Positions 43,076 through 52,565 of a stretch of 59,043 nucleotides of DNA are shown piece after piece. The stretch's first letter is position 1; every line of letters starts with the position of its first letter. The stretch covers positions 1 through 59,043 of the forward strand of contig JAHRVB010000049.1 in assembly GCA_019090895.1 (NCBI GenBank), in the 5' to 3' direction. This DNA is from Kangiellaceae bacterium (GTDB lineage: Bacteria; Pseudomonadota; Gammaproteobacteria; Enterobacterales; Kangiellaceae). Position numbers and translations under genes: made by a program. The notes under the pieces are model-generated. The model ran no database searches. It was given only the letters and a program-made list of their open reading frames with translations, and was not told the DNA's origin.

Positions 43076-45547
43076 ATGTTTTTTAACCGCCTCTATCAAA
43101 AACTTGTGGAATTACCCCTAAAGCTAATGGTTAACAGCAAGTTGATCCCGGAAAATCCGGTCCAAGATTTACCCATCGATACATCAGGCCCCATTTATTA
43201 CGTTCTACAACGTCGTTCAACAAGTAGTTTTCTAATGCTAAAAGAAAAAGCAAAAGGGCTAAATCTACCGGAACCGAAGTTGATTAATGCTAAGCAAGCC
43301 ACAATCGAAAATGGAAGTGTATTTTTTCTCCAATCAAAAGTGATTCTTGGTCTAGGTGGAAAGCCGGTAAAAAAATATCAATATTTATTTCAAAAATTAT
43401 TGGAAAAACAAGCCCAAGATACCAGCCAACTTCATCAATTATTGCCTCTATCAATTTACTGGGGTAGAAATCCAGGCAAAGAAAACTCACTTCTTAAACT
43501 TATTTTCACTGACACCGAAAGCGCGAATCCCATCAGAAAGTTTTTCCTGTTTATTTTTCAGGGACGCAATACCTTTGTTAGGGTGGCAAAACCAATTGAC
43601 TTATTAAAAGTCACTCAATCAGGTGTTAGCAATGACATGCAAGTCACAAAGCTGACACGGACGCTCCGAGTTCATTTTCACAGATTAAGACAAGCGGCCA
43701 TGGGTCCTTTGGTCACCAATCGTAGTCAAGTGATTACTAATATATTGGTCAGTGATAACGTTAAAGGTGCGATAGAACGCGAATCAAAAAGTAAGAAGCT
43801 TACATTAAAAAAATCGTCCAAATTAGCAGAGAAATACGCCAAAGAAATAGCTTCGTCCTATTCCTATAAAGCGGTGCGGTTTATGGAGTCGATGTTAACC
43901 CACCTTTGGAATAAAATATATGATGGAGTGGTTGTAAGAGACTCGGAGATGGTTCGGGATTTAGCTTCGACCCATGAGCTCATTTACGTACCTTGTCATA
44001 GAAGTCATATCGATTACTTGCTTTTATCCTACACCCTATACCATGAAGGATTAGTGCCACCGCATATTGCTGCAGGAATCAACCTTAATTTTTGGCCTGC
44101 AGGCTCTCTATTAAGAAGAGGAGGAGCATTCTTCTTGCGGCGAAGTTTCGGCGGCAATAAACTTTATGCAGCGGTATTTAACGAATATATTTTTCAGCTA
44201 ATGGATCGCGGCATTCCTTTGGAGTACTTCCCTGAAGGTGGGCGCAGCCGCACAGGTAGACTACTTCCACCAAAAACAGGTTTACTTGCTATGACATTGC
44301 AAGCACTGTTAAGAGGAACCAGAAAACCTGTTGCTATTATTCCAGTTTATATTGGCTACGAACGCATGTTTGAAGGAAAGAGCTATCTCAATGAATTAAG
44401 AGGAGCGGAGAAAAAGAAAGAATCATTTGGACAACTATTAGGAATTCGTAAAACCCTAAAGCAAAATTTTGGAAAAGTTTACCTGAACTTCGCTGAACCC
44501 ATATTCTTGAATCAATATCTGGATCATACGCAACCTGATTGGCACGACTACCGTGGGCAAATTGGAGCTAAACCTAGCTGGCTAACACCAAGGGTATCAG
44601 CACTAGCCGATTTAGTTATGCAGCGTATCAATGCCGCTTCTACTGTCAACGCAATCAGTTTGGTTGCAATAGTACTACTATCAACTGAACGAATGGCTAT
44701 TGGCAAGAAAGAGCTAGAAAAACAATTGGACTTATTGCTTGCACTACTTAGGAATGCCCCCTACAGCGAACGAACTCGCCTTCCTGAAGAAAATGGTACT
44801 AGCCTAATTCAACAAGCTCAAACACTTGGCACTATTTTTTCAGTCGGCAATCCGATGGGCGAAATTATAACGACCGACGAACAGACTGCGATTTTGCTAA
44901 CCTATTATCGAAACAATATTATTCACGTGCTCATCAGTTATTCATTAATTGCTAGCTGTTTTGTCAATAATTTAAAAATGGCTCGTTCTACACTTTTAAA
45001 AAAATGCACTTCTATTTTTCCATTCATCAAACAAGAACTATTTGTCCATTGGGATGAAGACCAGCTTAATACAAACTTAAATCAAGCAATCGACTTTTTT
45101 GTCACTCAAGGTTTATTAGTTCAAAATGAAAACGACCTTTCTCGTCCGTTAGAATCGGAAGAAAATTTTGAGCAATTAATGTTACTCGCGCAGTTTGTCC
45201 GACCTACATTGTTAAGGTACGGAATTTTGCTCACACTGCTTTCAACACAGGCGGGTCAAAGGACCAGCAGGAAAGAACTTGAACGACATAGTCAACAAGT
45301 GGCGCAAAGACTCGCAGCGCTTTACAGTTTAAACGCGCCGGAATCCTTTGATAAAAATCTGTTTAAGACAACAATTAGTGTTCTTAAAGATGCCAAATTA
45401 ATCACTATTGCGGAAGATAATTCGTTTGATATAGAACCAAAATTAGCATTGCTCAATAAACAAATACTCGATAACGTTAATGAGTCGTCTAAACGTATAA
45501 TGCAAAGGACAGCGCAGTGGGCAAAAAAACACTGGGAAAATAACTAG
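43076..45547 (+). CDS. plsB: glycerol-3-phosphate 1-O-acyltransferase
   Basis: PlsB acylates glycerol-3-phosphate at the inner membrane, the first step of phospholipid synthesis. The 823-aa length matches the gammaproteobacterial enzyme. The acyltransferase blocks are HRSHIDYLLLSYTLYHEGL (block I, His-x4-Asp), RRSFGGNKLY (block II), YFPEGGRSRTGRLLPPKTGLL (block III) and PVAIIPVYIGYERMFEG (block IV). The C-terminal third is helical and less conserved, as usual. It converges with the kinase gene downstream. Confidence 0.97.
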   Translation: MFFNRLYQKLVELPLKLMVNSKLIPENPVQDLPIDTSGPIYYVLQRRSTSSFLMLKEKAKGLNLPEPKLINAKQATIENGSVFFLQSKVILGLGGKPVKKYQYLFQKLLEKQAQDTSQLHQLLPLSIYWGRNPGKENSLLKLIFTDTESANPIRKFFLFIFQGRNTFVRVAKPIDLLKVTQSGVSNDMQVTKLTRTLRVHFHRLRQAAMGPLVTNRSQVITNILVSDNVKGAIERESKSKKLTLKKSSKLAEKYAKEIASSYSYKAVRFMESMLTHLWNKIYDGVVVRDSEMVRDLASTHELIYVPCHRSHIDYLLLSYTLYHEGLVPPHIAAGINLNFWPAGSLLRRGGAFFLRRSFGGNKLYAAVFNEYIFQLMDRGIPLEYFPEGGRSRTGRLLPPKTGLLAMTLQALLRGTRKPVAIIPVYIGYERMFEGKSYLNELRGAEKKKESFGQLLGIRKTLKQNFGKVYLNFAEPIFLNQYLDHTQPDWHDYRGQIGAKPSWLTPRVSALADLVMQRINAASTVNAISLVAIVLLSTERMAIGKKELEKQLDLLLALLRNAPYSERTRLPEENGTSLIQQAQTLGTIFSVGNPMGEIITTDEQTAILLTYYRNNIIHVLISYSLIASCFVNNLKMARSTLLKKCTSIFPFIKQELFVHWDEDQLNTNLNQAIDFFVTQGLLVQNENDLSRPLESEENFEQLMLLAQFVRPTLLRYGILLTLLSTQAGQRTSRKELERHSQQVAQRLAALYSLNAPESFDKNLFKTTISVLKDAKLITIAEDNSFDIEPKLALLNKQILDNVNESSKRIMQRTAQWAKKHWENN

Positions 45548-45660
45548 ACCATGTCTTTCTAGCTTCTTACTAGTTTCATGTAAGAAACTAACACGATTCA
45601 TTTCGCAATATTGAACTGAATAAGAGAGTTTAGAGTGCTATCTAAGTGGGCAGGTATTTT

Positions 45661-46974
45661 TTATATTGCGGCCTGCGAATCTTTTTCAAAAGGAATTTCC
45701 AAACAAGCTTCTAATCCACCTTCAGGATGGTTGTTTAAAATAATCGTTCCACCGTGCATCTCTGCGATACGCTGAACGATCGCTAATCCTAATCCAGAGC
45801 CTTTACCACCTCGCGCTTTATCACCTCTAGCAAATGGTTGAAAGAGCCTTGCTTTGTCTAGATCAACGATCCCCTTTCCATTATCTCTAACTGATATTTT
45901 AACTGATTCATTATCGATTTCACTTGATATGAGAACAGGCGCTTTACCATAACGAAAAGCGTTCTCTATCAAGTTGCTGATTAAACGCTTCATCGCCATC
46001 GGCTTGAATTTCTGCTTAGGAATATCTGCTAACTGAGTTTCAATACCTGAATGTTGTTTCGCGGCAGCATCAACAACTTGAGTAATCAGTTCATTAATAT
46101 CGCCACGCTCCATTTTTTCTTCACTGCCATAGCGAACATATCCTATGAATTGGTCGATAATATCATCCATGTCTTGAGTATCTGCGATTAATCCTTGTTT
46201 CAACTCTTCGTCCTGCTCAGTCAGAAATTCAACGGACAAACGAATTCGCGTTATTGGCGTTCGAAGATCATGCGAGATTCCAGCCAAAAGCAGCGTCCTA
46301 TCCTCTTCGAGTTGATGAACGTCTGCTGCCATTTGGTTAAAGGCAGAAGTCACTGATACTAATTCTTGGGGACCCGTTTCTTTCAATTTTCCAGGGTAGT
46401 CGCCTCGACCTATTTCTCTCGCGGCAAAAGCAAGTCGTTTTAAAGGTCTATGTAACTGATGCACCAAAAGCCAAGCGCCTGCCAAACTTAAGAACAGCAA
46501 CATACCTGAAAAAATAATTAGCGATATAGGCACACCACTGTCCATTTCTCCTATCGGCATTCTAATCCAGTATTCTGGATGACTTGGCTCATTAACCCAC
46601 ACATAGATGCGGTCGGAGATCTCGACTTTAACGATAGTTCCCTCACCCAAAAATTCCTTGGCTGCTTCGGTATAAGCTAAATGGTCTTCAGACCTATCCA
46701 GTCCTTCCGGCAACGAGTTACCCGTCAGCCAAAAGAGCTCAAGTTCTGTTGTTTCGCTAAATCCAACGGACAAATTCTTCGGAATGTCGGTCTCCGAACC
46801 AATGTATTGCAATTTAATCTGATTGGTCACTAAGTACATAATGGTGCGATCTTTGCGATCGACGACATAATGCTCAACGGTGAGATAGGAAATTAAGTGG
46901 CTGATAACCAGCAATATTGCGATCAGTAGTGAATTTCGACCGAAAAAACTCTTGGGTAGTATACTAAACTTCAC
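45661..46974 (-). CDS. EnvZ-like sensor histidine kinase
   Basis: A 437-aa inner-membrane kinase. Spans lie near residues 13-32 and 150-172, enclosing a periplasmic domain of about 120 residues. A HAMP linker (HQLHRPLKRLAFAAREIGRGDYP) leads to the phosphoacceptor AGISHDLRTPITRIRLS. The ATPase has N box NLIENAFRYGK, G1 DNGKGI, F box FQPFARGD and G2 GKGSGLGLAIVQRI. It is EnvZ-like, but no ompR-like response-regulator gene is adjacent: the next gene upstream on the strand is sco1, so the kinase is an orphan here. Confidence 0.88.
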   Translation of the reverse strand: MKFSILPKSFFGRNSLLIAILLVISHLISYLTVEHYVVDRKDRTIMYLVTNQIKLQYIGSETDIPKNLSVGFSETTELELFWLTGNSLPEGLDRSEDHLAYTEAAKEFLGEGTIVKVEISDRIYVWVNEPSHPEYWIRMPIGEMDSGVPISLIIFSGMLLFLSLAGAWLLVHQLHRPLKRLAFAAREIGRGDYPGKLKETGPQELVSVTSAFNQMAADVHQLEEDRTLLLAGISHDLRTPITRIRLSVEFLTEQDEELKQGLIADTQDMDDIIDQFIGYVRYGSEEKMERGDINELITQVVDAAAKQHSGIETQLADIPKQKFKPMAMKRLISNLIENAFRYGKAPVLISSEIDNESVKISVRDNGKGIVDLDKARLFQPFARGDKARGGKGSGLGLAIVQRIAEMHGGTIILNNHPEGGLEACLEIPFEKDSQAAI

Positions 46975-47080
46975 TTCTCTCTCTTTCAGTCTATGGTTGA
47001 TTCATAAGATAATAACCCGATAGCAAGTTTGGGTAAATTCAGGAGAACCAAAATACCGGCTATTACTTTGTAACAACCAA

Positions 47081-47755
47081 TTATTTCGTAACATCACTCG
47101 TTAACTGAGTGAGGTCACTAACTATTTGAGTCTTATCTTTCGTCTTTAATGAATGGCTCTCGAGTATTCCGTATCGCTCTGCAGCTGGACCGACTAAAAA
47201 AATTCTAGCGGAATGATCCACGGTGTAGAACTCCCCTTCTTCTTTATTAAGAGAATACACACCACCAAGTGCTTTCACTAGACTATCAATATTTTTGACA
47301 GACCCGCTGACTCCCACAAAGTTTTCGTTAAAATAATCCAGGTATTTAGCCATGTGCTGCGGTGTATCACGCTCAGGATCAACTGAAAGAAAAACGAAAT
47401 TAAACTTACTTTGCATATCGTCGTCAAACGAATTGTAAAGTTGAGTCATTTGATTAAGCGTATTAGGACAAACATCTGGGCAATTGGTGTATCCAATAAA
47501 AATTAGACTCCAAACGTTCATAAAATCTTTATTAGAAAAAACAGAATTGTCGTGTGCAGTTAATTGAAACTCAGGCAGCAGGTTCTTTTTTGGATAGATC
47601 AAAATCGATTGATATTGACTATCTATCTTATTATCTTGAATACCATTAGTTGAACTATCAACTTCGACGTGAAATCCTTCATTGAAAGAGAAATTTAGCA
47701 GTAGACCAGCAATCAAAGCTACTACAATTACAATATAAGGTGCTGCCTTCTTCAT
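47081..47755 (-). CDS. SCO1/SenC-family copper chaperone
   Basis: A membrane-anchored thioredoxin-fold protein (224 aa from the ATG at 47755) that delivers copper to the CuA centre of cytochrome oxidase subunit II. One N-terminal span (PYIVIVVALIAGLLLNFS) is followed by the Cu motif GYTNCPDVCPNTLNQM (CxxxC) and the distant ligand His in VDHSARIFLVGP. A TTG nine bases upstream lies too close to the ribosome site. It is the last gene of the oxidase assembly unit. Confidence 0.93.
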   Translation of the reverse strand: MKKAAPYIVIVVALIAGLLLNFSFNEGFHVEVDSSTNGIQDNKIDSQYQSILIYPKKNLLPEFQLTAHDNSVFSNKDFMNVWSLIFIGYTNCPDVCPNTLNQMTQLYNSFDDDMQSKFNFVFLSVDPERDTPQHMAKYLDYFNENFVGVSGSVKNIDSLVKALGGVYSLNKEEGEFYTVDHSARIFLVGPAAERYGILESHSLKTKDKTQIVSDLTQLTSDVTK

Positions 47756-47770
47756 AATTATCAACCGTCT

Positions 47771-48679
47771 TTAAAATCTAAAATAGTGATCAACGAGCAA
47801 TGCAATAAAAATAAGCAGCAAGTAGTTGATCGAATATTTGAATGTATCCATTGCGATCTTTCGCTCTTTGGAAAGCTTTAGTCGAATCGCGTAAACCAAA
47901 AATATGATGCCCAAAATAGTTGAGGAAATTAAATAAATGATACCAGACATGCGAGTCAAGTAAGGTAAGAGTCCTGCAAAAATCAGCAATATTGTATATA
48001 GGATAATACTGGTTTTAGTAAAATCGATACCGTGAGTTACAGGCAGCATAGGAATGTCGGCTTTTGCATATTCATCACGCCTAAAAATGGCTAAAGCCCA
48101 GAAGTGTGGCGGCGTCCATACAAATACAATAAGAACTAGCAACAAAGCGTGTGGATGAATATCACCTCCGTAGCCATCAACTGATGTCCAACCTAATAAA
48201 GGTGGGATAGCGCCGCTTAAACCACCAATTACAATATTCTGCGGGGTAGCTCGCTTCAAATACATCGTGTAAACAAATGCGTAACCGACTAGACCGAAAA
48301 ACGTCAATATGGCGGTCAACGTATTGATATAGAAATAGAGCATCAACATCGACGAAATCGATAATAGCGCTGCAAAAATAATCGCGTTCTTATCACTAAT
48401 TTTTCCGCTAGCAATTGGTCGCTTTAATGTTCGCGCCATAATTGCATCGATCTTTTGGTCGACCACGTGATTAACAACAGCCGCTCCTCCAGACGCAAAA
48501 CCTATACCGACCGTCGCAACGATTAAAATATCCCAAGGAACCATTCCCGGAGTCGCCATAAACATGCCAACAACCGCAGTGATCAAAATGAGCAATACAA
48601 CCTTAGGTTTGGTCAATTCTAGGTAATCTTTCCATGTCGTTACTGCTGATAGTTTCACATCTGAATCAGTCATTTGCAA
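47771..48679 (-). CDS. ctaB: protohaem IX farnesyltransferase (haem O synthase)
   Basis: This UbiA-family membrane enzyme farnesylates haem B to haem O for the aa3 oxidase. The 302-aa protein has the Asp-rich motif in GAAVVNHVVDQKIDAIMARTLKRP, a second polar motif ALAIFRRDEYAKADIPMLP, and about nine spans. It overlaps ctaA by 14 bases, and the two act in sequence (haem O, then haem A). It is also called cyoE or COX10. Confidence 0.95.
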   Translation of the reverse strand: MQMTDSDVKLSAVTTWKDYLELTKPKVVLLILITAVVGMFMATPGMVPWDILIVATVGIGFASGGAAVVNHVVDQKIDAIMARTLKRPIASGKISDKNAIIFAALLSISSMLMLYFYINTLTAILTFFGLVGYAFVYTMYLKRATPQNIVIGGLSGAIPPLLGWTSVDGYGGDIHPHALLLVLIVFVWTPPHFWALAIFRRDEYAKADIPMLPVTHGIDFTKTSIILYTILLIFAGLLPYLTRMSGIIYLISSTILGIIFLVYAIRLKLSKERKIAMDTFKYSINYLLLIFIALLVDHYFRF

Positions 48680-49712
48680 CCTCCTTCGAACTTACTATCG
48701 CGGTACTTGGAACGGTACTTTTTGTCACTAATGATGCTAATAAGAGACCCATAACAACAAGCAACAGAGCCCCGACGCCGTTATGAGCGACAGCATTAAA
48801 TAATGGTAGTTGAAACTCAATATTTGCGATACCTAGAGTAATTTGAATGACCAAAAGACCAGAAAGTAACACACCCACTTTTCTGAGGAATCCATTTTTA
48901 TTCTGATAAATTAGCCGGAAACATAACCAAGCTATAATTAGAGAAGCCACAATCGCACCGATGCGGTGACTAGCGTGAATGGCAATTCGCGCATTAGAGC
49001 CCAAAATTCCGAACTCGTAGTTTTCGGCTTTTTGTGCGAAAACGTTAAAACCTGCCACAAAATCACTATTTGACAGCCAATTCCCCTGACAGATCGGCAA
49101 CTCGTAACAAATCGTTGCAGCATAATTAGCTGATGTCCAACCCCCCAACATTATTTGTAGGATTAGGACAAACAAAGTGAGCAGTGTGAGCTTTTTAAAT
49201 TTTTGTTGTAGCCCTATGGGCACCGGTGACCGGAATTGATATGTATAACGCCAACTAAGCACACCTAGTAGTAGTAGTGTCATCATTCCGCCCATTAAAT
49301 GAGACATGACGATACCTGGGTGCAGTTTCATGGTAACTGTCCACATTCCAAGAATTGCCTGAAACGTCACTAAAGCCAGCAATATAAATGAGTGCTTTCT
49401 TGCTTTACCCTGTTTATTTTTGAGACTCAATAACGCCAATGCGAGAACCATTAACCCAAGCGTTCCGGCAAAGTATCGATGCACCATTTCAGGCCAAGCT
49501 TTTGCAAATTCATAAGGTCTTTCTGGGAACGCTTGATTAGCGATTTCAATATCACTTTGTTCGGTTGGGATATGCTTAAAACCATAACACCCAGGCCAAT
49601 CTGGGCAACCTAGTCCCGCATGAGAAAGCCGGGTAAAGGCGCCTAATAACACCACAACCAAGGCAAACACTGTTGCTATAATTGCTAACTTCTTAATAAA
49701 ATTCTGACTCAT
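48666..49712 (-). CDS. ctaA: haem A synthase
   Basis: CtaA (COX15) oxidises the methyl group of haem O to give haem A. The 348-aa membrane protein has two homologous four-helix halves. The first contains GAFTRLSHAGLGCPDWPGCYG, a Cys pair, and the second contains GGWTSANYAATICYELPICQG. Haem-ligand His residues fit MVHRYFAGTLG, LHPGIVMSHLMGG, HASHRIGAIVAS and AHNGVGALLLV. It is between the conserved unknown gene and ctaB, in the usual order. Confidence 0.95.
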   Translation of the reverse strand: MSQNFIKKLAIIATVFALVVVLLGAFTRLSHAGLGCPDWPGCYGFKHIPTEQSDIEIANQAFPERPYEFAKAWPEMVHRYFAGTLGLMVLALALLSLKNKQGKARKHSFILLALVTFQAILGMWTVTMKLHPGIVMSHLMGGMMTLLLLGVLSWRYTYQFRSPVPIGLQQKFKKLTLLTLFVLILQIMLGGWTSANYAATICYELPICQGNWLSNSDFVAGFNVFAQKAENYEFGILGSNARIAIHASHRIGAIVASLIIAWLCFRLIYQNKNGFLRKVGVLLSGLLVIQITLGIANIEFQLPLFNAVAHNGVGALLLVVMGLLLASLVTKSTVPSTAIVSSKEVAND

Positions 49713-49766
49713 TTCTTTCTCTGTTCGCTAAAGCTCGTTTAGTCCTTTCTCTACTTGAGAATTCGA

Positions 49767-50411
49767 CTATCCGAGTCTGGAATATTTGAAAAGATGAAGG
49801 ATATCCTTACGTAATTTTCTACTCACTTTCGGCGCATCCTGTTGGTCAATAACGAGTGGGTACCGCATAAATATATTTCCCAATGGATCGACCAGATAAA
49901 TATAGTTTGCCGGTAAATCCTTATCCTTACCGCTGTGTGTCTTTTCCAGAGCTTTTACACCAATATTAGAAAACTGACTCGTTGCTACTGGAAAAGCTCC
50001 CGAATCTATATTCGAGTTTTCCCTCAGTACAAGCAATTCATTGATTCGGGTAGATTCCTTTCCCAATCCCATATAAGTTTGGTTAACCGTATGTAAGTTC
50101 AAATTGACACAAGCTTGGTCGCAGCGATCGGTGTCTATCGGAATAATCCACCAATAAAGGGTTTCAAACTCTTGCCCGGTAATCAATTTAGAATCAGAGC
50201 GATAGAAACCATAATCTTCAATATCGGTTATTTTCTCAGCTTCGATCAATTCACCTTGTGCGCCGTCTGCTGCGCTAAACCAATTTCCAAAATAAGCCGC
50301 ATAGGCCAATGCAACCGGTGTTATGAACATAACAAATAGGGTGACCAATGTTCGCCTATTTTTGTTAATATTTTGATTATGAGTTTGATTTTCATTCTCA
50401 TCAAAATCCAT
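49767..50411 (-). CDS. conserved membrane-anchored protein of oxidase assembly loci
   Basis: A 214-aa protein with one N-terminal span (LVTLFVMFITPVALAYAAYF) and an extracytoplasmic domain. The sequence IPIDTDRCDQACVNLNLHT and later YLVDPLGNIFMRYP suggest a thioredoxin-like fold related in style to Sco. The CxxxC is present as CDQAC, but the His metal ligand of Sco was not identified. It lies between SURF1 and ctaA, which in gammaproteobacteria is the place of a conserved unknown assembly protein. A role in oxidase maturation is inferred. Confidence 0.75.
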   Translation of the reverse strand: MDFDENENQTHNQNINKNRRTLVTLFVMFITPVALAYAAYFGNWFSAADGAQGELIEAEKITDIEDYGFYRSDSKLITGQEFETLYWWIIPIDTDRCDQACVNLNLHTVNQTYMGLGKESTRINELLVLRENSNIDSGAFPVATSQFSNIGVKALEKTHSGKDKDLPANYIYLVDPLGNIFMRYPLVIDQQDAPKVSRKLRKDILHLFKYSRLG

Positions 50412-50490
50412 AATTATTACCTCGTAATTTACAATAACTTGACTTAGATACTGACTTATCTTTCAGTAAAAGCGAAACCTAACTCTACGG

Positions 50491-51237
50491 CTAGCGATCT
50501 TCTTTCTTTATTAATACAAACAAACTAATAATAAGAAATGCTAGCGATAACGCGAACCATTGAAAAGCATAAGCTAAGTGTTTTTCTGGAGGCATACTCA
50601 CCCATGCCCAGTTAACTTCAAACACATGCTCAGTATCGGGATTTAGTCTCATTAAATAGGGCTCTATATCGACCGATAACTGTTTTTCTAATACTTTAAG
50701 AATATGTTCGTCGAGCACGGGTACTCTTATATTATTTCCTTTGAATTCGATCTCAGCGTCGTCTGATAACATCTGTTGATTAATTGGATATAGTCTCGCG
50801 TAAATTCGCCAATCACTACTCGGTAAGTTGACTATTGGCAATTCGCTACGCTTAGCTCGCCCTTCAATCCACCCACGGTTTACCAACAAGTACTTATTAG
50901 ACACCGTCTCTTGCACTAAATTGAGTACATGGTATCCCAGCTTCCCATTTTGAACCTTATTTTCGACCAGGATATTTTTTCTTTCTGCTAATTCAACATC
51001 TAACTCTACCTGAGAAAAATTGTTTACTACGCCTTGTTTAATGTGAACCAGATCGACTATTTTTGTATCGGTTTGCTTTTTAAGTATATGCAACCTTTGT
51101 TGCTTTTCTTGAGCACGTGACAGTTGCCAAAAACCCAATTCATTCAATGCCGATTGCACTAACAAAAACACGATTAAAAACCAAAAATTAACAGTGAGTT
51201 GATATCGTCCGATTTTATATTGAACTGAATGACGCAA
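50491..51237 (-). CDS. SURF1-family oxidase assembly protein
   Basis: A 248-aa membrane protein with an N-terminal span (NFWFLIVFLLVQSALNEL) and a C-terminal one (AYAFQWFALSLAFLIISLFVLI). The SURF1 signature LGFWQLSRAQEKQ follows the first span, and LLVNRGWIEG lies in the periplasmic domain. SURF1 helps place haem A into subunit I. The C-terminal YAFQWFAL motif is family-specific. It is divergent from the small DUF2909 gene. Confidence 0.93.
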   Translation of the reverse strand: MRHSVQYKIGRYQLTVNFWFLIVFLLVQSALNELGFWQLSRAQEKQQRLHILKKQTDTKIVDLVHIKQGVVNNFSQVELDVELAERKNILVENKVQNGKLGYHVLNLVQETVSNKYLLVNRGWIEGRAKRSELPIVNLPSSDWRIYARLYPINQQMLSDDAEIEFKGNNIRVPVLDEHILKVLEKQLSVDIEPYLMRLNPDTEHVFEVNWAWVSMPPEKHLAYAFQWFALSLAFLIISLFVLIKKEDR

Positions 51238-51320
51238 AAAAGCTAATCCACTAGTAAAAAGACCTCAGGGCGCGTATTCTATCATTATTACAATGTATCG
51301 ACCTAGGGAAACACCCGTTA

Positions 51321-51542
51321 ATGATCGTAAAAATCCTTATAATAGCCGCGATGTTGGCCATATTATTTAGCTTATTTCGAGCGCTATATTTTCTGGTTAC
51401 TGAGCAGCAAGATTCACGAAAAACTGCCAAAAGTTTAAGTTGGCGAATAGGTCTTTCAATTGCTTTATTCATATTGATTGTTACCGGTATCCTTATGGGG
51501 TGGATTGAGCCACATGGCCTCCCAACGGTAATTCAAAGATAG
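51321..51542 (+). CDS. DUF2909-family twin-transmembrane protein
   Basis: A 73-aa protein with two spans (about 4-28 and 42-62) joined by a short basic loop (TEQQDSRKTAKSLSWRIG), the DUF2909 pattern. It lies on the opposite strand to the surrounding oxidase genes, 83 bases from SURF1 and facing the coxC end across a bidirectional terminator. Its constant position in oxidase loci suggests an accessory role, but no activity is known. Confidence 0.85.
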   Translation: MIVKILIIAAMLAILFSLFRALYFLVTEQQDSRKTAKSLSWRIGLSIALFILIVTGILMGWIEPHGLPTVIQR

Positions 51543-51586
51543 TAGCCGCTGGAAAAAACATAATAAAATACCTAATTCTTGGCGAA

Positions 51587-51614
51587 AAAAAACCGAAGCT
51601 AGCTTCGGTTTTTT
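51587..51614. terminator. bidirectional intrinsic terminator between DUF2909 gene and coxC
   Basis: A perfect 28-base palindrome AAAAAACCGAAGCT/AGCTTCGGTTTTTT. T runs on both strands serve the plus-strand DUF2909 gene and the minus-strand coxBA-ctaG-coxC transcript. Confidence 0.9.
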
Positions 51615-51630
51615 ACTATTAACATCTTGA

Positions 51631-52533
51631 TTACATTAAGTAAACGAAGATGAATAGGAAAAGCCAAACAACATCTACAAAATGCCAATACCACGCACCA
51701 GCTTCATAAGCAAAATGATGCTTCTCAGTGAAATGCCCTTTGGCACAACGTATGGATAATACAATAAGGAATATAGTACCAATCGTTACATGAAATCCAT
51801 GGAAACCCGTCAACAAAAAGAAAGTCGAGCCGTAAATTCCACTGCCTAACGTTAATCCCATTTCATTATATGCATGGTGATATTCCAATACTTGAAGAGC
51901 AAGGAATATGATACCTAGTAATGCAGTGATTGAAGTGTAATTTAATAACGCCTGGCGATTGTTATCTTTAAGCGCATGATGCGCAATTGTTAATGTCCAA
52001 GAGCTGGTTAATAGTATCGCCGTGTTGATTGCAGGTAATCCCCACGCTCCCATTGCTTGGGTAGTGGTTCCATCAGGCGTCTTAGTCAGTGGCCATTGTG
52101 GTAAAAAGTCCGGATGCAATAGTGCGTGAGTCATTGCGTTGTTTCCTTCACCACCTAACCAAGGTATTACTAATTGTCTTACGTATAACAATGCGCCGAA
52201 GAATGCAGCGAAGAACATGACTTCTGACATAATAAACCATAACATTCCTTGTTTGAATGAACGATCCATCTGCGCGCTGTACAGACCTTCTACTGATTCT
52301 TTAATGGTATCTTTCCACCAGCGAAAGACCATGTATATCATTACAGCCAATGCGGCTAAGAAGACTAGTCCACCCCAACTTTGATCACCAGTTTCTACAA
52401 TTTCAGTAGATTGATGGATGAAATTCCCACCGCCCCAAGCAATAAAAAATAGCGCAACAGCGCCTACTATTGGCCATGGGCTTTGTTCTGGAACATAGTA
52501 ATTCTCGTACTTCTCTTCTGTTTCAGTGCTCAT
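51631..52533 (-). CDS. coxC: cytochrome c oxidase subunit III
   Basis: A 300-aa membrane protein of the aa3-type oxidase with about seven spans. Family motifs are MFFAAFFGALLYVRQL, LTSSWTLTIAHHALK, the GFHGFHVTIGTIFLIV segment and the C-terminal YWHFVDVVWLFLFIFVYLM. It is the last structural gene of the unit, 32 bases past ctaG, with a strong terminator after it. Confidence 0.96.
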   Translation of the reverse strand: MSTETEEKYENYYVPEQSPWPIVGAVALFFIAWGGGNFIHQSTEIVETGDQSWGGLVFLAALAVMIYMVFRWWKDTIKESVEGLYSAQMDRSFKQGMLWFIMSEVMFFAAFFGALLYVRQLVIPWLGGEGNNAMTHALLHPDFLPQWPLTKTPDGTTTQAMGAWGLPAINTAILLTSSWTLTIAHHALKDNNRQALLNYTSITALLGIIFLALQVLEYHHAYNEMGLTLGSGIYGSTFFLLTGFHGFHVTIGTIFLIVLSIRCAKGHFTEKHHFAYEAGAWYWHFVDVVWLFLFIFVYLM

Positions 52534-52565
52534 TTATGTTCTCCATTTAAGCGAATAAATTCGCT

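Noticed and set aside
45571..45590. Inverted repeat TAGTTTC-N6-GAAACTA between plsB and the kinase gene as a terminator
   Set aside because: The stem is AT-rich, only seven pairs, and no T tract follows on either strand. It may still help transcript ends.
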